Assembly (NCBI RefSeq): GCF_026341125.1
Contig: NZ_JAPEOR010000003.1
Location: 496,001 to 560,000, forward strand
Source: Streptomyces sp. NBC_01142
GTDB lineage: Bacteria; Actinomycetota; Actinomycetes; Streptomycetales; Streptomycetaceae
Reading direction: 5' to 3'
DNA: 64,000 nt
Each line of letters starts with the position of its first letter. Position 1 is the stretch's first letter. The notes under the pieces are model-generated. The model had not been told where the DNA came from. It searched no databases and was given only the letters and a program-made list of their open reading frames with translations. Shown one piece after another: positions 24,130 through 35,300 of this stretch. Both the position numbers and the translations under genes were made by a program.

Positions 24130-25026
24130 TCATCCGGCGGACTCCCGCACGGGCGCGTTGTGCTGGGCGTGCGAGAGGAAGGCGCGGGCGGCGCGGCTGA
24201 GCGGGCGGCGCCGGTGCGCGATGCCGACGGTGTGCAACAGCGGCGGAGTGAAGGAACGGACTTCCACACGGTGGCCGAAGACCCGTAACACCGTGTCCCG
24301 GTACCAGATCAGCGAACCGCGCCCGGCGGTCACGCTGGTGACCCAGGCCAGACGCTCGTTGACTTCCACCGCCGGCACCGGGCGTACCCCGAGCCGGCCG
24401 AACATCGCCTCGAGCTCGGTGCGCCGGCCGGTGCCGGGGGTCGGCAGCACCATCGGCAGACCACTCAGTCTCCGGAAGGGCATCGGGTCGGGCAGTCCGG
24501 AGCCGGGCGGGGAGATCAGTACGACCTCGCGCTCCCGGAGGTGATGCGTGGACAGCTCCTTGTCGACGGGCAGATCGACCATGCCCAGCTCCGCCACGCC
24601 GTCGGTCAGGGCCCGCACGAGTGCTTCGCGGCTGTCGTGCTGGAGCAGCCGTACGTCGATCTCGGGATGGCGTCCGGTGAAGGCAGGAACGAGGTCGGCG
24701 GCCAGATCGAGGGAGAGGGTGGGGGTGACGGCCACGATCAGCGCGGTGCGTCGCGAACCGACCGCGTGTGCCGCGCCGACGTCCTCGATCGACTCCACCG
24801 CGTCGAGGACCGTGCGGGCCAGGCGCACCACACGGGCACCCTCGGGGGTGAGGGTCGCCCCCCGGCCCCTGCGGACCAGGAGCTCCACGCCCAGCTCCCG
24901 TTCCAGGGACTGGATGGAACGGGAGAGGGCGGGCTGGGCGACATAGACGGAGGACGCCGCGGCCGTGATGGAGCGGCAGTCCGCGACGGCGACGAGGTAG
25001 CGCAGCTGTTGCAGTGTGGGGGACAT
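24130..25026 (-). CDS. LysR-family transcriptional regulator
   Basis: A 298-residue LysR regulator divergent from the big PKS operon. The HTH lies at residues ~1-60: LQQLRYLVAVADCRSITAAA and VYVAQPALSRSIQSLERELG. The effector domain follows (TALIVAVTPTLSLDLAADLV, VDVRLL-like strands, VLISPPGSGLPD and LAWVTSVTAGRGSLIWY). ATG 25026 (MSPTLQQ) is the natural start; the longer frame to 25080 gives a tail unlike the family. Divergent placement 347 bp from the PKS start suggests that it controls that operon, with the palindrome at 25087-25094 as a possible part of its site. Confidence 0.9.
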   Translation of the reverse strand: MSPTLQQLRYLVAVADCRSITAAASSVYVAQPALSRSIQSLERELGVELLVRRGRGATLTPEGARVVRLARTVLDAVESIEDVGAAHAVGSRRTALIVAVTPTLSLDLAADLVPAFTGRHPEIDVRLLQHDSREALVRALTDGVAELGMVDLPVDKELSTHHLREREVVLISPPGSGLPDPMPFRRLSGLPMVLPTPGTGRRTELEAMFGRLGVRPVPAVEVNERLAWVTSVTAGRGSLIWYRDTVLRVFGHRVEVRSFTPPLLHTVGIAHRRRPLSRAARAFLSHAQHNAPVRESAG

Positions 25027-25372
25027 GTGCGGACGGTAGCCGCTGTGCCGTAAGGGTGTAAGTGGCACTCGCGTGAACAAATGATCGAACGTTCAAGGGA
25101 GTTGGGGCAATGCTCTGACGGCAGCACTCCATACCTCATCGGCATGGGCGGGGGAGGAGCGTTGACAGTGCGGGCCGGCCGTCCCACGATGCAACGCGGC
25201 AAGGCGGTGTTACCGACGGGTCACCCCCGGCTGCACTTCCGCAGCGCTCGTCGCGCCCCACCGCCCGCTGCGGTCCGGCCTGTCACGGCAACGCCGTGTC
25301 GGCGCCCGGCGGCCGCGAAACACCGCTCCCCGCTCCCTCGCCCGGTGCCGCCCGGAAGTAAAAGGAGTGCCC
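25027..25372. promoter_or_regulatory. Divergent LysR-PKS control region
   Basis: This 346-bp gap between two divergent starts must carry both promoters. A perfect 8-bp palindrome GAACGTTC sits at 25087-25094 within TGATCGAACGTTCAAG, a plausible part of a LysR-type site. It is 61 bp from the LysR start and 279 bp from the PKS start. The ribosome site AAAGGAG at 25361-25367 decides the PKS start at 25373. No good -10/-35 pair was found for the PKS direction. Confidence 0.5.
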
Positions 25373-28300
25373 GTGATCTCTCAGTCCGCCCGGTCCTTCC
25401 GTCGGGATCTCGTCGTCGTGGTCACCCCGTTCGAGGAACCCAATCCCCGGATGGTCGCCGCCGCGGAACGAGCCGGCGCGCTCGGCCTGCTCGACCTCGG
25501 CAGGGACCGCGACCGGGCGCGCACCGCGCTGGCAGGACTGCGCGGGCCGTACGGAGTCCGCGTACCGGCCCGGTGCCCGCTCACCCCGGACGAACTGCCC
25601 GCTGCCGTGGACACCGTCCTGCTCACCGAGCAGTGGTGGCGGACCGGGACGGACGTCTGGGCGGCCGGTGGCAGGCGTCGGGTGTGGGCCGAGGTCGTCA
25701 GCCCCGCCGAGGCCGCGGCCGCCGTCGCCGCCGGAGCGGCCGGGATCGTGGCCAAGGGGCACGAGGGCGGCGGGCGGGTCGGCGAACTGACCACCTTCGT
25801 ACTCCTGCAACGCCTGCTGGCCGAGCCCGGGTTGACCGTGCCGGTCCTCGCAATGGGGGGCATCGGCCCGCACACGGCCGCCGCCGCCGTCGCGGGCGGT
25901 GCCGCCGGCGTCGTACTGGACGCGCAGCTCGCGCTCACCACCGAAGGCGCGGCCGACCTGCCCGCCTCGGTCGCGGCCGCGGTCCGGGCCATGGACGGCA
26001 GTGAAACCACCGTCGTCGCGGGCCACCGTCTCTACACGCGCCCCGACGTCCTGCCGCCGGAGCCGGACGCGGACATCGCCGGCCTGCTGGGCGCCCGCAG
26101 CCTGCGCACCCAGCCACTGCCCATCGGCCAGGACGGCGCGGCCGCTGCCCGGCTCGCCGCGCGTCACCGCACCACCGGCTCCGTCGTACAGGCCGTACGG
26201 GCGGCCGTCACCGGACACCTCGAAGCAGCCGTACGGATCCGTCCTCTCCAGCCGCGCCCCGGCGAAGCGCGTCCGGCAGGGGAAGCCCGTCCGGCAGGGG
26301 AAGCCCGTCCGCCGGTGCAAGGCCGACTGCCGGTGGAACGCCGTCCGCCGGATGCGGGCCGCCCGGCCGTGGCTGACCGTCCGCCGGTGGTCCAGGGGCC
26401 CATGACCCGGGTCAGCGACCGGCCCGCCTTTGCCTCCGCCGTGGCCGGCGCGGGCGGACTGCCGTTTCTCGCCCTGGCCGTGATGGACGGCCGGGAGGTA
26501 CGCGAACTGCTCACCGAGACCGCCGTACGCCTTGCGGGTCGGCCCTGGGGCGTCGGCCTGCTCGGATTCGCCCCGGACGAACTGCGCCGTGAACAGCTCG
26601 CCGCCGTCGCCGAGGTGCGGCCGCCGTACGCGATCATCGCCGGCGGCCGCCCCGCCCAGGCCGCCCCGCTCGAAGCCGCCGGGACCAGGACCTATCTGCA
26701 CGTACCCTCGCCCGGACTGCTCGAGCGGTTCCTCGCCGAGGGAGCGCGGCGGTTCGTCTTCGAAGGGCTCGAATGCGGCGGCCACATCGGCCCGCGCGCG
26801 GCCTTCCCACTCTGGGAGGAGCAGATCGAGCGGCTGCTCTCCTGCCCGTACGCCGCCGAACTCGACGTGCTCTTCGCCGGTGGCATCCACGACGAGCGCT
26901 CCGCCGCGATGACCGCTGCCGCCGCAGCTCCGCTGGCCGAGCGCGGCGCCCGGACCGGCGTCCTCATGGGCACCGCCTACCTGTTCACCGAGGAGGCCGT
27001 CACCGCCGGAGCCGTGCTGCCCGGCTTCCAGCAGACGGCGGTCGACTGCACCACCACCGCTTTGCTGCGCACCGCCCCGGGCCACGCGACACGCTGCGCC
27101 GCCACCCCGTACGCCGGCACCTTCGCCGCCACCGCGCACCGGCTGCGGCAGGACGGCGCGAGTCCGAACGAGGTCTGGGAGGAACTGGAGAAGCTCAACC
27201 TCGGCCGGCTGCGGATCGCCAGCAAGGGCCTGCGCCACACCGGGGCCGGGCCCGTCCCGGTGGGGGAGGAGGAACAGCGCGGCGAGGGGCTCTACATGCT
27301 CGGCCAGATCGCCACCGCACGCACCGCCACCACCACGGTCGCCGCCCTGCACACCCAGGTGACCAACGGCGCCACCGCCCTGCTCGCCGAACGAGCCGAA
27401 CAGCTTCGCGTTCTGTCGGCCGAGCCCGTTCCGCCCGAGGAGGCCCCCCTCGACATCGCCGTGGTCGGCATGGCCTGCCGCTACCCCGGCGCGGGCGACA
27501 CCGCCGGGTACTGGGCGAACATCGTCGCCGGGACCGACGCCGTCACCGAGGTGCCCGCCGACCGCTGGGACACTGCCGCCTACCACGACCCCGACCCGGC
27601 GCGGGCAGGGGAGCGGACCCCGTCCCGATGGGGCGGTTTCCTGCAGCCCGCCCCGTTCGACGCGCTCGCCCACGGCATTGCCCCGGCCTCGCTCGGAAGC
27701 ATCGAACCGGTGCAACTGCTCGCCCTCGACATCGCCGCCCGTGCCCTCGCCGACGCCGGTTACACGGGCGAGCGGCACTTCGACCGCTCCCGTACGTCCG
27801 TCGTCTTCGGCGCCGAGGCAGGCACCGATCTCGCCGGAGCCTACGGCTTCCGCGCCCTGCACCCGGGCTATCTCGGCGAGCTGCCGCCCGAGCTGGACGC
27901 TCAACTGCCCCGGCTGACCGAGGACTCCTTCCCCGGCGTCCTGGCGAACGTCATCGCCGGGCGCGTCGCCAACCGGCTCGACCTCGGCGGCGCCAACTGC
28001 ACGATCGACGCCGCCTGCGCCTCCTCGCTCGCCGCTCTCGATCTGGCCTGCAAACAACTGCGCGACGGGGACAGCGACATGGCGCTGTGCGGCGGCGCCG
28101 ACGTGCACAACGGCATCAACGACTACCTCATGTTCGCCTCCGTACGCGCCCTGTCGCCCACCGGCCGGTGCCGCCCCTTCGACTCCACCGCCGACGGCAT
28201 CGCGCTGGGCGAGGGCGTCGCCTGTCTCGTCCTCAAGCGCCTGGCCGACGCCGAACGCGACGGCGACCGCATCTACGCCGTCGTCAAGGCCGTCGGCGCG

Positions 28301-31300
28301 TCGAGCGACGGGCGCTCCCTCGGCCTCACCGCGCCCCGCCCCGAAGGCCAGCGGCGGGCCCTGGAACGTGCCTACCGGCGGGCCGGGGTCGCACCCGCCG
28401 AGATCGGCCTCGTGGAGGCGCACGGCACAGGCACCGTCGTGGGTGACAGCACCGAACTGGCCGTCCTGACCGAGGTGTTCGGCGACGGAGACAGCGGTTC
28501 CTGCTCGCTCGGCTCGGTCAAGTCGCAACTGGGACATACGAAGTGTGCGGCGGGCCTGGCCGGTCTCATCAAGGCGGTACGGGCCGTGCACTGCGGCGTA
28601 CGGCCGCCGACTCTGCATCTGACCGCCCCCAACGGCGACTGGCAGCCGGACACCAGCCCCTTCTTCTTCGACACCGAAGCCAGACCGTGGGCCGTACCCG
28701 CCGCGCGGCGGCTCGCCGGGGTCAGCGCGTTCGGCTTCGGCGGCACCAACTACCACGCGGTCCTCGCCGGGTACGGGGACGCGGACGAGCCCGCGCACGG
28801 ACTGGAGGCCTGGCCCGCCGAGCTGTTCTGCTTCCGGGGCGCCGGCCGCCCGGCCGCCCTCCGTGCGATCGACCGCCTCGCCGCCCGGCTGGAGCAGAAC
28901 GACGCGGCAGGACGGCCCTGGCCGCTGCGCGACCTCGCCGCCGAGGTCTCCACGGAGGAGGGCCCGGTCCAGGTGGCGGTGGTCGCCACCGGCCTCGACG
29001 ACCTGGCCGAAAAGCTGCGCCGCGCCCGGGAGTTCGCCTCGGACGACGGCGTCCACGTGGCGGACGACGCGCATGCCCCCGGCCGTACCGCCTTCCTCTT
29101 CCCAGGACAGGGCAGCCAGCGGCCGGGCATGCTGAGCGACCTCTTCATCGCGTTCCCACGCCTGCGGACCCTGCTGCACGACGCCGATCCGCGCCGCGTC
29201 GCCACCATGTTCCCGCCCGCGGCCTTCACCCCCGGGGAACGAGCCGCCCAGCGCGCCGCCGTCACCGACACCCGGACCGCCCAGCCCGCCCTCGGCCTCG
29301 CCGGCGCCGCCGCACATCTGCTGCTCACGTCGCTCGGAGTACACCCCGACTGCACCGCCGGCCACTCCTACGGCGAGCTGGTCGCCCTCTGGGCCGCCGG
29401 TGCCTATGACACCGCGACCCTGCTGCGTCTCAGCGACCGCCGGGCCGACGCGATCCTCGCCGCAGCCGGGGACGACCCCGGAGCGATGGCCGCCGTGCCC
29501 GCGGCCCCGCACGATCTGCCGGAGCTTCCCGCCGGATGCGTCGTCGCCAACCACAACGCACCGGCGCAGAGCGTCATCTCCGGACCGACCCCGGCCGTCG
29601 ACGCCGCGATCGCCGCGCTGCGCGAGGTGGGCATCGCGGCCGATCGTATCCCCGTCGCCTGCGCTTTCCACAGCGACGTCGTCGCCGGTGCCGCCGGGGC
29701 GCTGGGCGCGGAGCTGGACGGTACGGCCGTGGCCGAGCCCGCCGTCCCGGTCTGGTCCAACACCACCGCCCGCCCGTACCCCACCGACCCAGGGGCGGTA
29801 AGGGAATTGCTGGCCCGCCAGCTCGCCGAACCCGTCCGGTTCGCCGAGCAGATCGAGGCCATGTACGCGGCCGGGGTGCGCACCTTCGTGGAGGCCGGCC
29901 CGGGCCGGGTCCTCACCGGTCTCGTCGGCCGCATCCTGGGTGACCGGCCGCACACCGCCGTCCCGCTCGACGTACCGGGCGAGCACGGCCTGACGCGCCT
30001 GCTCACCACGCTCGCCGAACTCGCCTCGGCAGGCGTCCCGTTCGAACCGGAGCCGCTGTTCAAGGGCCGTACCGCGGCGTTGCCCGCCGAGGCGCCCCGG
30101 CGCGCCGGATGGCTGGTGGACGGCCATCTCGTACGGACCGCGGACGGCGAGCCCGTGGCGGGCGGGCTGCGCCCTGCCCGGCGGGTGACGGCGTCCCGAC
30201 CGGTGGACGGGCGTCCGGCGGCGTCGGCCGTGGACCGGCGGGAGGACGCCGTACTGGAGTATCTGCGCGGGGCACGGGAACTGGTCGCCGCGCAACGGGA
30301 TGTCGTGCTGGGGTACTTGGGGGCGACCGGTTCGCCGTCGCCGGTGGTGATGCCGGTGGGGGAGCCGCATGCGCCGGAGATGTCCGTCTCTGCCTCCGGG
30401 CCGGTGCCGGTGCCTGTGTCCGGCGAAGTGCCTGTATCCGGCGGCGCCGAGGCCGGAGCCTCTCTGACGCCCAGTCAACTCATGGACGTGGTACTGGAAA
30501 TCGTTCACATCCGCACCGGCTACCCGAGGGAGATGCTCGACCCCGCACTCGACCTGGAGGCCGACCTCTCGGTCGACTCCATCAAACGGGTGGAGATCAT
30601 CGGGGCGCTGGCCGACCGGATCGGGCTGCCGCGCGGCGCGGACGGGCCGGCGGAGTCGGCCGTCGAGGAACTCTCCCGGCTGAAGACCATCAGCGGCATC
30701 GTCGACTGGATCGTGGCCCACAGTACGGGCCCGGAGCCCGCGGTCCCCACGCAAACGATCCCGGCAGCGGACCCGGTCGTCCTGTCGGCGGACGAGGGCA
30801 CGCCGAGCCCTGCCCCCCGCTCCGCCCGCCCCGCCCGCCTCCTGGTCGAGGTCACCCCCGTGGGACCGCCGGTCACGCGTGAACCCGCCGCCGTACTGCC
30901 CGGCCTGCGGTTCGCCGTCGTCGACGACGGCCTCGGTGTGGCCGTTGCCCTCGCCGCCGCGCTGGAGTCGTACGGCGCCGAGGTGCGTACCGTCCATCCG
31001 GACCGCCTGGCGGACGCCGCCGGCACCGACGGCGTGGTGGACCTCAGCGCACTGCGCCCGGCTCCGGACCCAGTGCTTCCGGAAGCCTTCGGCGCTCTGC
31101 GCGAGACCTTGATGGCGGGCACACGACGGCTGTTACTCGTCACCGGCTGCGGCGGAGCGTTCGGCCGTACGCCGCCCTCGCCGGAATCGGCGGGGCCCCC
31201 GGAATCGGCGGGCTCCCAGGCACCCTCGGACTCGCCGGGCGCGCTGAGCTCTGCCGATCCGGTGCCCGGCGCCGGCCTGTACGGCTTCGCCCGTACCGCG

Positions 31301-32392
31301 GCCATCGAATACCCCGGCACGGTGATCCGTGCCGTGGACGTCGACCCCAAGGACCGTCCCGAGCGGATCGCCTCTCATCTGATCGCCGAACTGTGCGCCC
31401 CCGAGGAGCCGGTGGCCGTCGGCTACACCAACGGCACCCGCAACACTCTGCGCACCGTTGCGGTCCCACTCGCCGTCCCACTCGCCGACGACGAACCGGC
31501 ACCACCGCTCCCCATCGGCCGCGACGCCGTGGTGCTGCTGACCGGCGGGGGCCGTGGCATCACCGCCCGTACGGCCGTCGCCCTCGCCGGCGCCACTGGC
31601 TGCCACATCGAACTCATCGGCCGTACCGCGCCCCCCGACGATGCCGAGGACCCGTCCGTCGCCCACGCCCACGACCGCGTCGCCCTGCGTGCGGCCCTCA
31701 TCCGGGAAGGCCTTCGTACGCCCTCGGACATCGAGGCGGCCGCGTCCCGGATTCTTGCCGCGCGCGAGATCCGCGCCACCCTCGACGCACTCTCGGGCGT
31801 CGCCGCGTCGGTGCGCTATCACGCGGCCGACGTCAGTGACCCCGACGCCGTACGGGCTGTCGTCCAGGACGTACGCGCACGTCACGGTCGGCTCGACGGG
31901 ATCGTGCACGGCGCCGGAACCATCGAGGACCGCTTGTTGTGCGACAAGGACCCGGCTTCCTTCGCGCGGGTGTTCACCACCAAGGTCGACGGCGCCCGCC
32001 ACCTCGCCGAAGCCGCCGCCGACCACGGCGACGACGCCCCCGCCCTCGCCTTCCTCGTCCTCTTCGGCAGTGTCGCCGGGGTCTTCGGCAACCGCGGCCA
32101 GGCCGACTACGCCGCCGCCAACGACGCCCTGGACACCCTCGCCGCCGCCCCCGCCTGGTCGCGCCGGTTCCCGGGCCGGGTCCTCGCCATCGACTGGGGC
32201 CCGTGGGCAGCCGGGGCAGGCGGCATGGTGACCCCGGAGCTGGAACGGATGTACGCGAGCCGCGGCATCGCGCTCATCGATCCGGACGGCGGCACCGCCG
32301 CGTTCCTCGCCGAGCTCGCACACGGCACCACGGGCCAGGTCGTCCTGCTGGCGGACGAGGGCACGCAGGGCCCGGAGGCCCGCCGTGGCTGA
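25373..32392 (+). CDS. PUFA-synthase-like PKS: flavin-flavin-KS-AT-ACP-KR
   Basis: A 2,339-residue multidomain synthase. Two nitronate-monooxygenase/PfaD-like flavin barrels come first (~10-215, with AKGHEGGGRVGE, His ~130; and ~344-600, with ECGGHIGPR, His ~471). They are joined by an E-A-R-P-A-G repeat linker. KS (~693-1130) has Cys882 in DAACASS, His1017 in EAHGTGT and His1055 in GHTKCA. AT (~1237-1540) has Ser1332 in GHSYGE. A single ACP has Ser1736 in LSVDSIKRVEI, the PUFA-type wording. KR (~2048-2320) has TGGGRG and Ser2233/Tyr2246/Asn2250. All catalytic residues are present. Flavin domains of this family act as trans enoyl reductases in PUFA synthases, so full reduction cycles are possible with the DH of the next protein. 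GTG 25373 is five bases after AAAGGAG. Chain length cannot be read from sequence. Confidence 0.92.
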   Translation: MISQSARSFRRDLVVVVTPFEEPNPRMVAAAERAGALGLLDLGRDRDRARTALAGLRGPYGVRVPARCPLTPDELPAAVDTVLLTEQWWRTGTDVWAAGGRRRVWAEVVSPAEAAAAVAAGAAGIVAKGHEGGGRVGELTTFVLLQRLLAEPGLTVPVLAMGGIGPHTAAAAVAGGAAGVVLDAQLALTTEGAADLPASVAAAVRAMDGSETTVVAGHRLYTRPDVLPPEPDADIAGLLGARSLRTQPLPIGQDGAAAARLAARHRTTGSVVQAVRAAVTGHLEAAVRIRPLQPRPGEARPAGEARPAGEARPPVQGRLPVERRPPDAGRPAVADRPPVVQGPMTRVSDRPAFASAVAGAGGLPFLALAVMDGREVRELLTETAVRLAGRPWGVGLLGFAPDELRREQLAAVAEVRPPYAIIAGGRPAQAAPLEAAGTRTYLHVPSPGLLERFLAEGARRFVFEGLECGGHIGPRAAFPLWEEQIERLLSCPYAAELDVLFAGGIHDERSAAMTAAAAAPLAERGARTGVLMGTAYLFTEEAVTAGAVLPGFQQTAVDCTTTALLRTAPGHATRCAATPYAGTFAATAHRLRQDGASPNEVWEELEKLNLGRLRIASKGLRHTGAGPVPVGEEEQRGEGLYMLGQIATARTATTTVAALHTQVTNGATALLAERAEQLRVLSAEPVPPEEAPLDIAVVGMACRYPGAGDTAGYWANIVAGTDAVTEVPADRWDTAAYHDPDPARAGERTPSRWGGFLQPAPFDALAHGIAPASLGSIEPVQLLALDIAARALADAGYTGERHFDRSRTSVVFGAEAGTDLAGAYGFRALHPGYLGELPPELDAQLPRLTEDSFPGVLANVIAGRVANRLDLGGANCTIDAACASSLAALDLACKQLRDGDSDMALCGGADVHNGINDYLMFASVRALSPTGRCRPFDSTADGIALGEGVACLVLKRLADAERDGDRIYAVVKAVGASSDGRSLGLTAPRPEGQRRALERAYRRAGVAPAEIGLVEAHGTGTVVGDSTELAVLTEVFGDGDSGSCSLGSVKSQLGHTKCAAGLAGLIKAVRAVHCGVRPPTLHLTAPNGDWQPDTSPFFFDTEARPWAVPAARRLAGVSAFGFGGTNYHAVLAGYGDADEPAHGLEAWPAELFCFRGAGRPAALRAIDRLAARLEQNDAAGRPWPLRDLAAEVSTEEGPVQVAVVATGLDDLAEKLRRAREFASDDGVHVADDAHAPGRTAFLFPGQGSQRPGMLSDLFIAFPRLRTLLHDADPRRVATMFPPAAFTPGERAAQRAAVTDTRTAQPALGLAGAAAHLLLTSLGVHPDCTAGHSYGELVALWAAGAYDTATLLRLSDRRADAILAAAGDDPGAMAAVPAAPHDLPELPAGCVVANHNAPAQSVISGPTPAVDAAIAALREVGIAADRIPVACAFHSDVVAGAAGALGAELDGTAVAEPAVPVWSNTTARPYPTDPGAVRELLARQLAEPVRFAEQIEAMYAAGVRTFVEAGPGRVLTGLVGRILGDRPHTAVPLDVPGEHGLTRLLTTLAELASAGVPFEPEPLFKGRTAALPAEAPRRAGWLVDGHLVRTADGEPVAGGLRPARRVTASRPVDGRPAASAVDRREDAVLEYLRGARELVAAQRDVVLGYLGATGSPSPVVMPVGEPHAPEMSVSASGPVPVPVSGEVPVSGGAEAGASLTPSQLMDVVLEIVHIRTGYPREMLDPALDLEADLSVDSIKRVEIIGALADRIGLPRGADGPAESAVEELSRLKTISGIVDWIVAHSTGPEPAVPTQTIPAADPVVLSADEGTPSPAPRSARPARLLVEVTPVGPPVTREPAAVLPGLRFAVVDDGLGVAVALAAALESYGAEVRTVHPDRLADAAGTDGVVDLSALRPAPDPVLPEAFGALRETLMAGTRRLLLVTGCGGAFGRTPPSPESAGPPESAGSQAPSDSPGALSSADPVPGAGLYGFARTAAIEYPGTVIRAVDVDPKDRPERIASHLIAELCAPEEPVAVGYTNGTRNTLRTVAVPLAVPLADDEPAPPLPIGRDAVVLLTGGGRGITARTAVALAGATGCHIELIGRTAPPDDAEDPSVAHAHDRVALRAALIREGLRTPSDIEAAASRILAAREIRATLDALSGVAASVRYHAADVSDPDAVRAVVQDVRARHGRLDGIVHGAGTIEDRLLCDKDPASFARVFTTKVDGARHLAEAAADHGDDAPALAFLVLFGSVAGVFGNRGQADYAAANDALDTLAAAPAWSRRFPGRVLAIDWGPWAAGAGGMVTPELERMYASRGIALIDPDGGTAAFLAELAHGTTGQVVLLADEGTQGPEARRG

Positions 32393-35300
32393 TGCGAGCC
32401 GCGGCCCCCGCCCGACCGACGCCGCCATCGTCGGCATGGGCGCCGTCTTCCCCGGCGCAGCCGACCTGGCGGCGTACCGGCGCAACCTTGTCGCGGGCAC
32501 GGACGCCATCACCGACGTACCACCCGGCCGCTGGGACCCCGAGGTCTACTACCACCCGGAAGGCTCCGAAGGACCCGCCCGCAGCGACCACTTCTACTGC
32601 CGGCGCGGCGGTTTCATCGACGAACTCGCCGCCTTCGACCCGACCCGGTTCGGCATCATGCCCGCCGCCGTGGCCGGCGCGGAGCCCGACCAGCTGCTGG
32701 CCCTGCGTGTCATCGCCGAGGCCGTGGCCGACGCCGGCGGTGAGCAGCGGCTGCCCGCCGACCGCTCCCGGATCGGCGTCATCCTCGGCCGCGGCGGGTT
32801 CATGGGCGTCGCCACCGCCCGCCTCGACCAACGCGTACGTACCGCCCACCAACTCGCCGCGACCCTGCGCGAACTCGCCCCCGAGCTGGGCGAGGACCGG
32901 ATCACGGCGGTCCGCGAAGCCTTTCAGGCAGGGCTCGGCCCCGAACGGCCCGAGGCGTCCATCGGCCTCGTCCCCAGCTTCACCGCGGCCCGGACCGCCA
33001 ACCGCCTCGACTTCCAAGGCCCCGCCTACACTCTCGACGCCGCCTGCGCCTCCTCCCTGCTCGCCGTCGAGCAGGCCGCCGGACTGCTCGCTGGCGGCAG
33101 CTGCGACCTGGTGGTCGCCGGGGCCGTACACCACTGCCATATCGCCACGCTGTGGAGCGTCTTCACCCAGCTGCGGGCGCTCAGCCCCAGCCAGCGCATC
33201 CGCCCCTTCGACCGCCGCGCCGACGGCACACTGCTGTCCGAAGGCACCGGCGTCGTCGTGCTCAAGCGTCTGGCCGACGCCGAACGCGACGGGGACCGCG
33301 TCTACGCCGTCGTACGAGGGACAGGCGTGGCGGGCGACGGCCGGGCGGCGAGCCTGATGAGTCCTCTGGTGGACGGCCAGGTACGCGCCCTGAACCGAGC
33401 CTGGGGGCAGGCCGGCCTGGACCCGTCCGCGCCCGACGCGCTCGGCCTGCTGGAGGCGCACGGCACCGGGACACCGGTCGGCGACGAGGCCGAACTCGCC
33501 ACCCTGGCACGGGTTTTCGGCCCTCGCGCGGCGGGCACCGAACGGGTCGCGACGGGTTCGGTGAAGTCGATGCTCGGCCACACCATGCAGGCCTCCGGGA
33601 TGGCCGGGCTGATCAAGGCCGCACTGGCGGTGCACGACGGGGTCCTGCCGCCGACCCTCCATCTCGACGACCCGCACGAGGGCTTCGACCGGACGCGCAT
33701 GCGCCCGGTGACGACGGCGGAGCCCTGGCACCGGGGGCAGGCACCGCGACGCGCGGGCGTGAACGCCTTCGGTTTCGGTGGGATCAACGCGCATGTGGTG
33801 CTGGAGGAGACGCCCGGGGCGGGGGCCGTTCCCTTCGTGCCCGTGCCCGCGCCCGTGTCCGTGTCCGTGAGGGCCGGGGCTCAGGATCGCGGCCAGAGTG
33901 TCCCGCAGCCCTCGGCCGAGCGACGCCGACCGGAGCGAACTGCGGAACCTGCGGCCGGTGCCGTGCCAACGCTGCTGGCCGCCGCCACTCCCCGTGAACT
34001 GGGCCGCCTGGTGGAGGAGTTGCCCGACGCGGGGGCGTTCCCGGGGGCGGCGCCACCCCGCTCCGCCGGCCCCTGCCGTCTCGTTGTCCTCGGACTCACC
34101 CCGAAGCGCCGAGCCCTCGCCGCGGCGGTCATCGCCCGGGGGAAGCCGTGGCGCGGTCGCGGCGGCGTGTGGTTCAGCCCGAGCCCGCTGCTCGCGCACG
34201 ACGCCCGACTGGCGTTCCTCTTCCCCGGCCTGGAACCGGACTTCGCTCCGTACGTCGACGACGTCGCCGATCACTTCGGGCTGGCTCGGCCCGCCCTGAC
34301 CGGCGGCGACGCACTGGTGGAGCGGGCGGTCGACGCCATCGCCGTCGGCCGGCTCTTCGCGCGGGTCCTTCCCGAACTGGGCATCCAGGCGGATCTGCTG
34401 GCCGGTCACAGTCTCGGCGAGTGGACGGCCATGGTGGTCGCCGGGATGTACCCGCAGCACGCCGTCGACACGTTCCTGGACTCGCTGCGTCCGGGGGATC
34501 TCGATGTCCCCGATCTCGTGTACGCGGCACTCGGCTGCGGGGCCGGGCAGGCAACCGACGCGCTGCGCGGACTGGACCGCGTCGCCGTCAGCCACGACAA
34601 CTGCCCCCACCAGTCGGTACTGTGCGGCGAACCGGGCCCCGTGTCCGAGGCGCTGACCCGACTGGCAGTCCAAGGCGTACTCGCCCAGGAGCTGCCCTTC
34701 CGCTCGGGCTTCCATACGCCCATGTGGGCGCCGTACCTCGACCAGGTACGCGCCGCATTCGCCAGACTCCCGCTGCGGCCGCCCACCGTGCCGGTCTGGT
34801 CGGCGACCACGGGCGCCGCTTACCCGGAGACCGAGGGCGCGGTCCGGGACGTGGTGCTGCGCCATCTGCTGGAGCCCGTGCGCTTCCGGGAGCTGACGGC
34901 GCGGCTGTACGCGGAGGGCGTACGGGCCTTCGTCCAGATGGGCCCCGGCAGCCTGCCCGCTTTCGTGACGGACACGCTGAACGGCCGCGACCACCTCGCG
35001 GTCTCCGCGGGCGCACCCCGCGGCACCGGCGGCCTGGACCAGCTGCGCCGCCTGGCCGCGGCGCTGTGGACGGAGGGCCTGGATCCACGCTGGGAACTGC
35101 TGACGGGTGCCGGGCACACTTCGTCGGCCGGTTCTGCCCCTGCGGTTGCCGCGACGTCCGCCGCGTCAGCCATGGCTGCCGCGCCTGCGGCGTTGACCGA
35201 GCCGGCCGCGCTCGCGGAGTCCGCCGGGCCGACAGGCCGGGCCGGGCTCGCCGCGCCTGCAGCGCTCGCCGTGCCGGCCGTGTCCAGTGAGCGGACCATG

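Noticed and set aside
26773..28446. Plus-strand 557-codon frame inside the first synthase in another phase
   Set aside because: Arginine-rich shadow (long R/P/H runs); it overlaps the KS domain, whose catalytic motifs are in the main frame.
25283..30997. An uninterrupted minus-strand frame of about 1,900 codons opposite the first synthase
   Set aside because: Its translation is glycine/arginine-rich and motif-free, and its openness follows from the strong third-position GC bias of the plus-strand gene, where every PKS motif is clear.
32385..33830. Calling the second KS a chain-length factor as in PfaC
   Set aside because: The active-site cysteine and both histidines are present (DAACASS, EAHGTGT, GHTMQ), so it is a competent ketosynthase.
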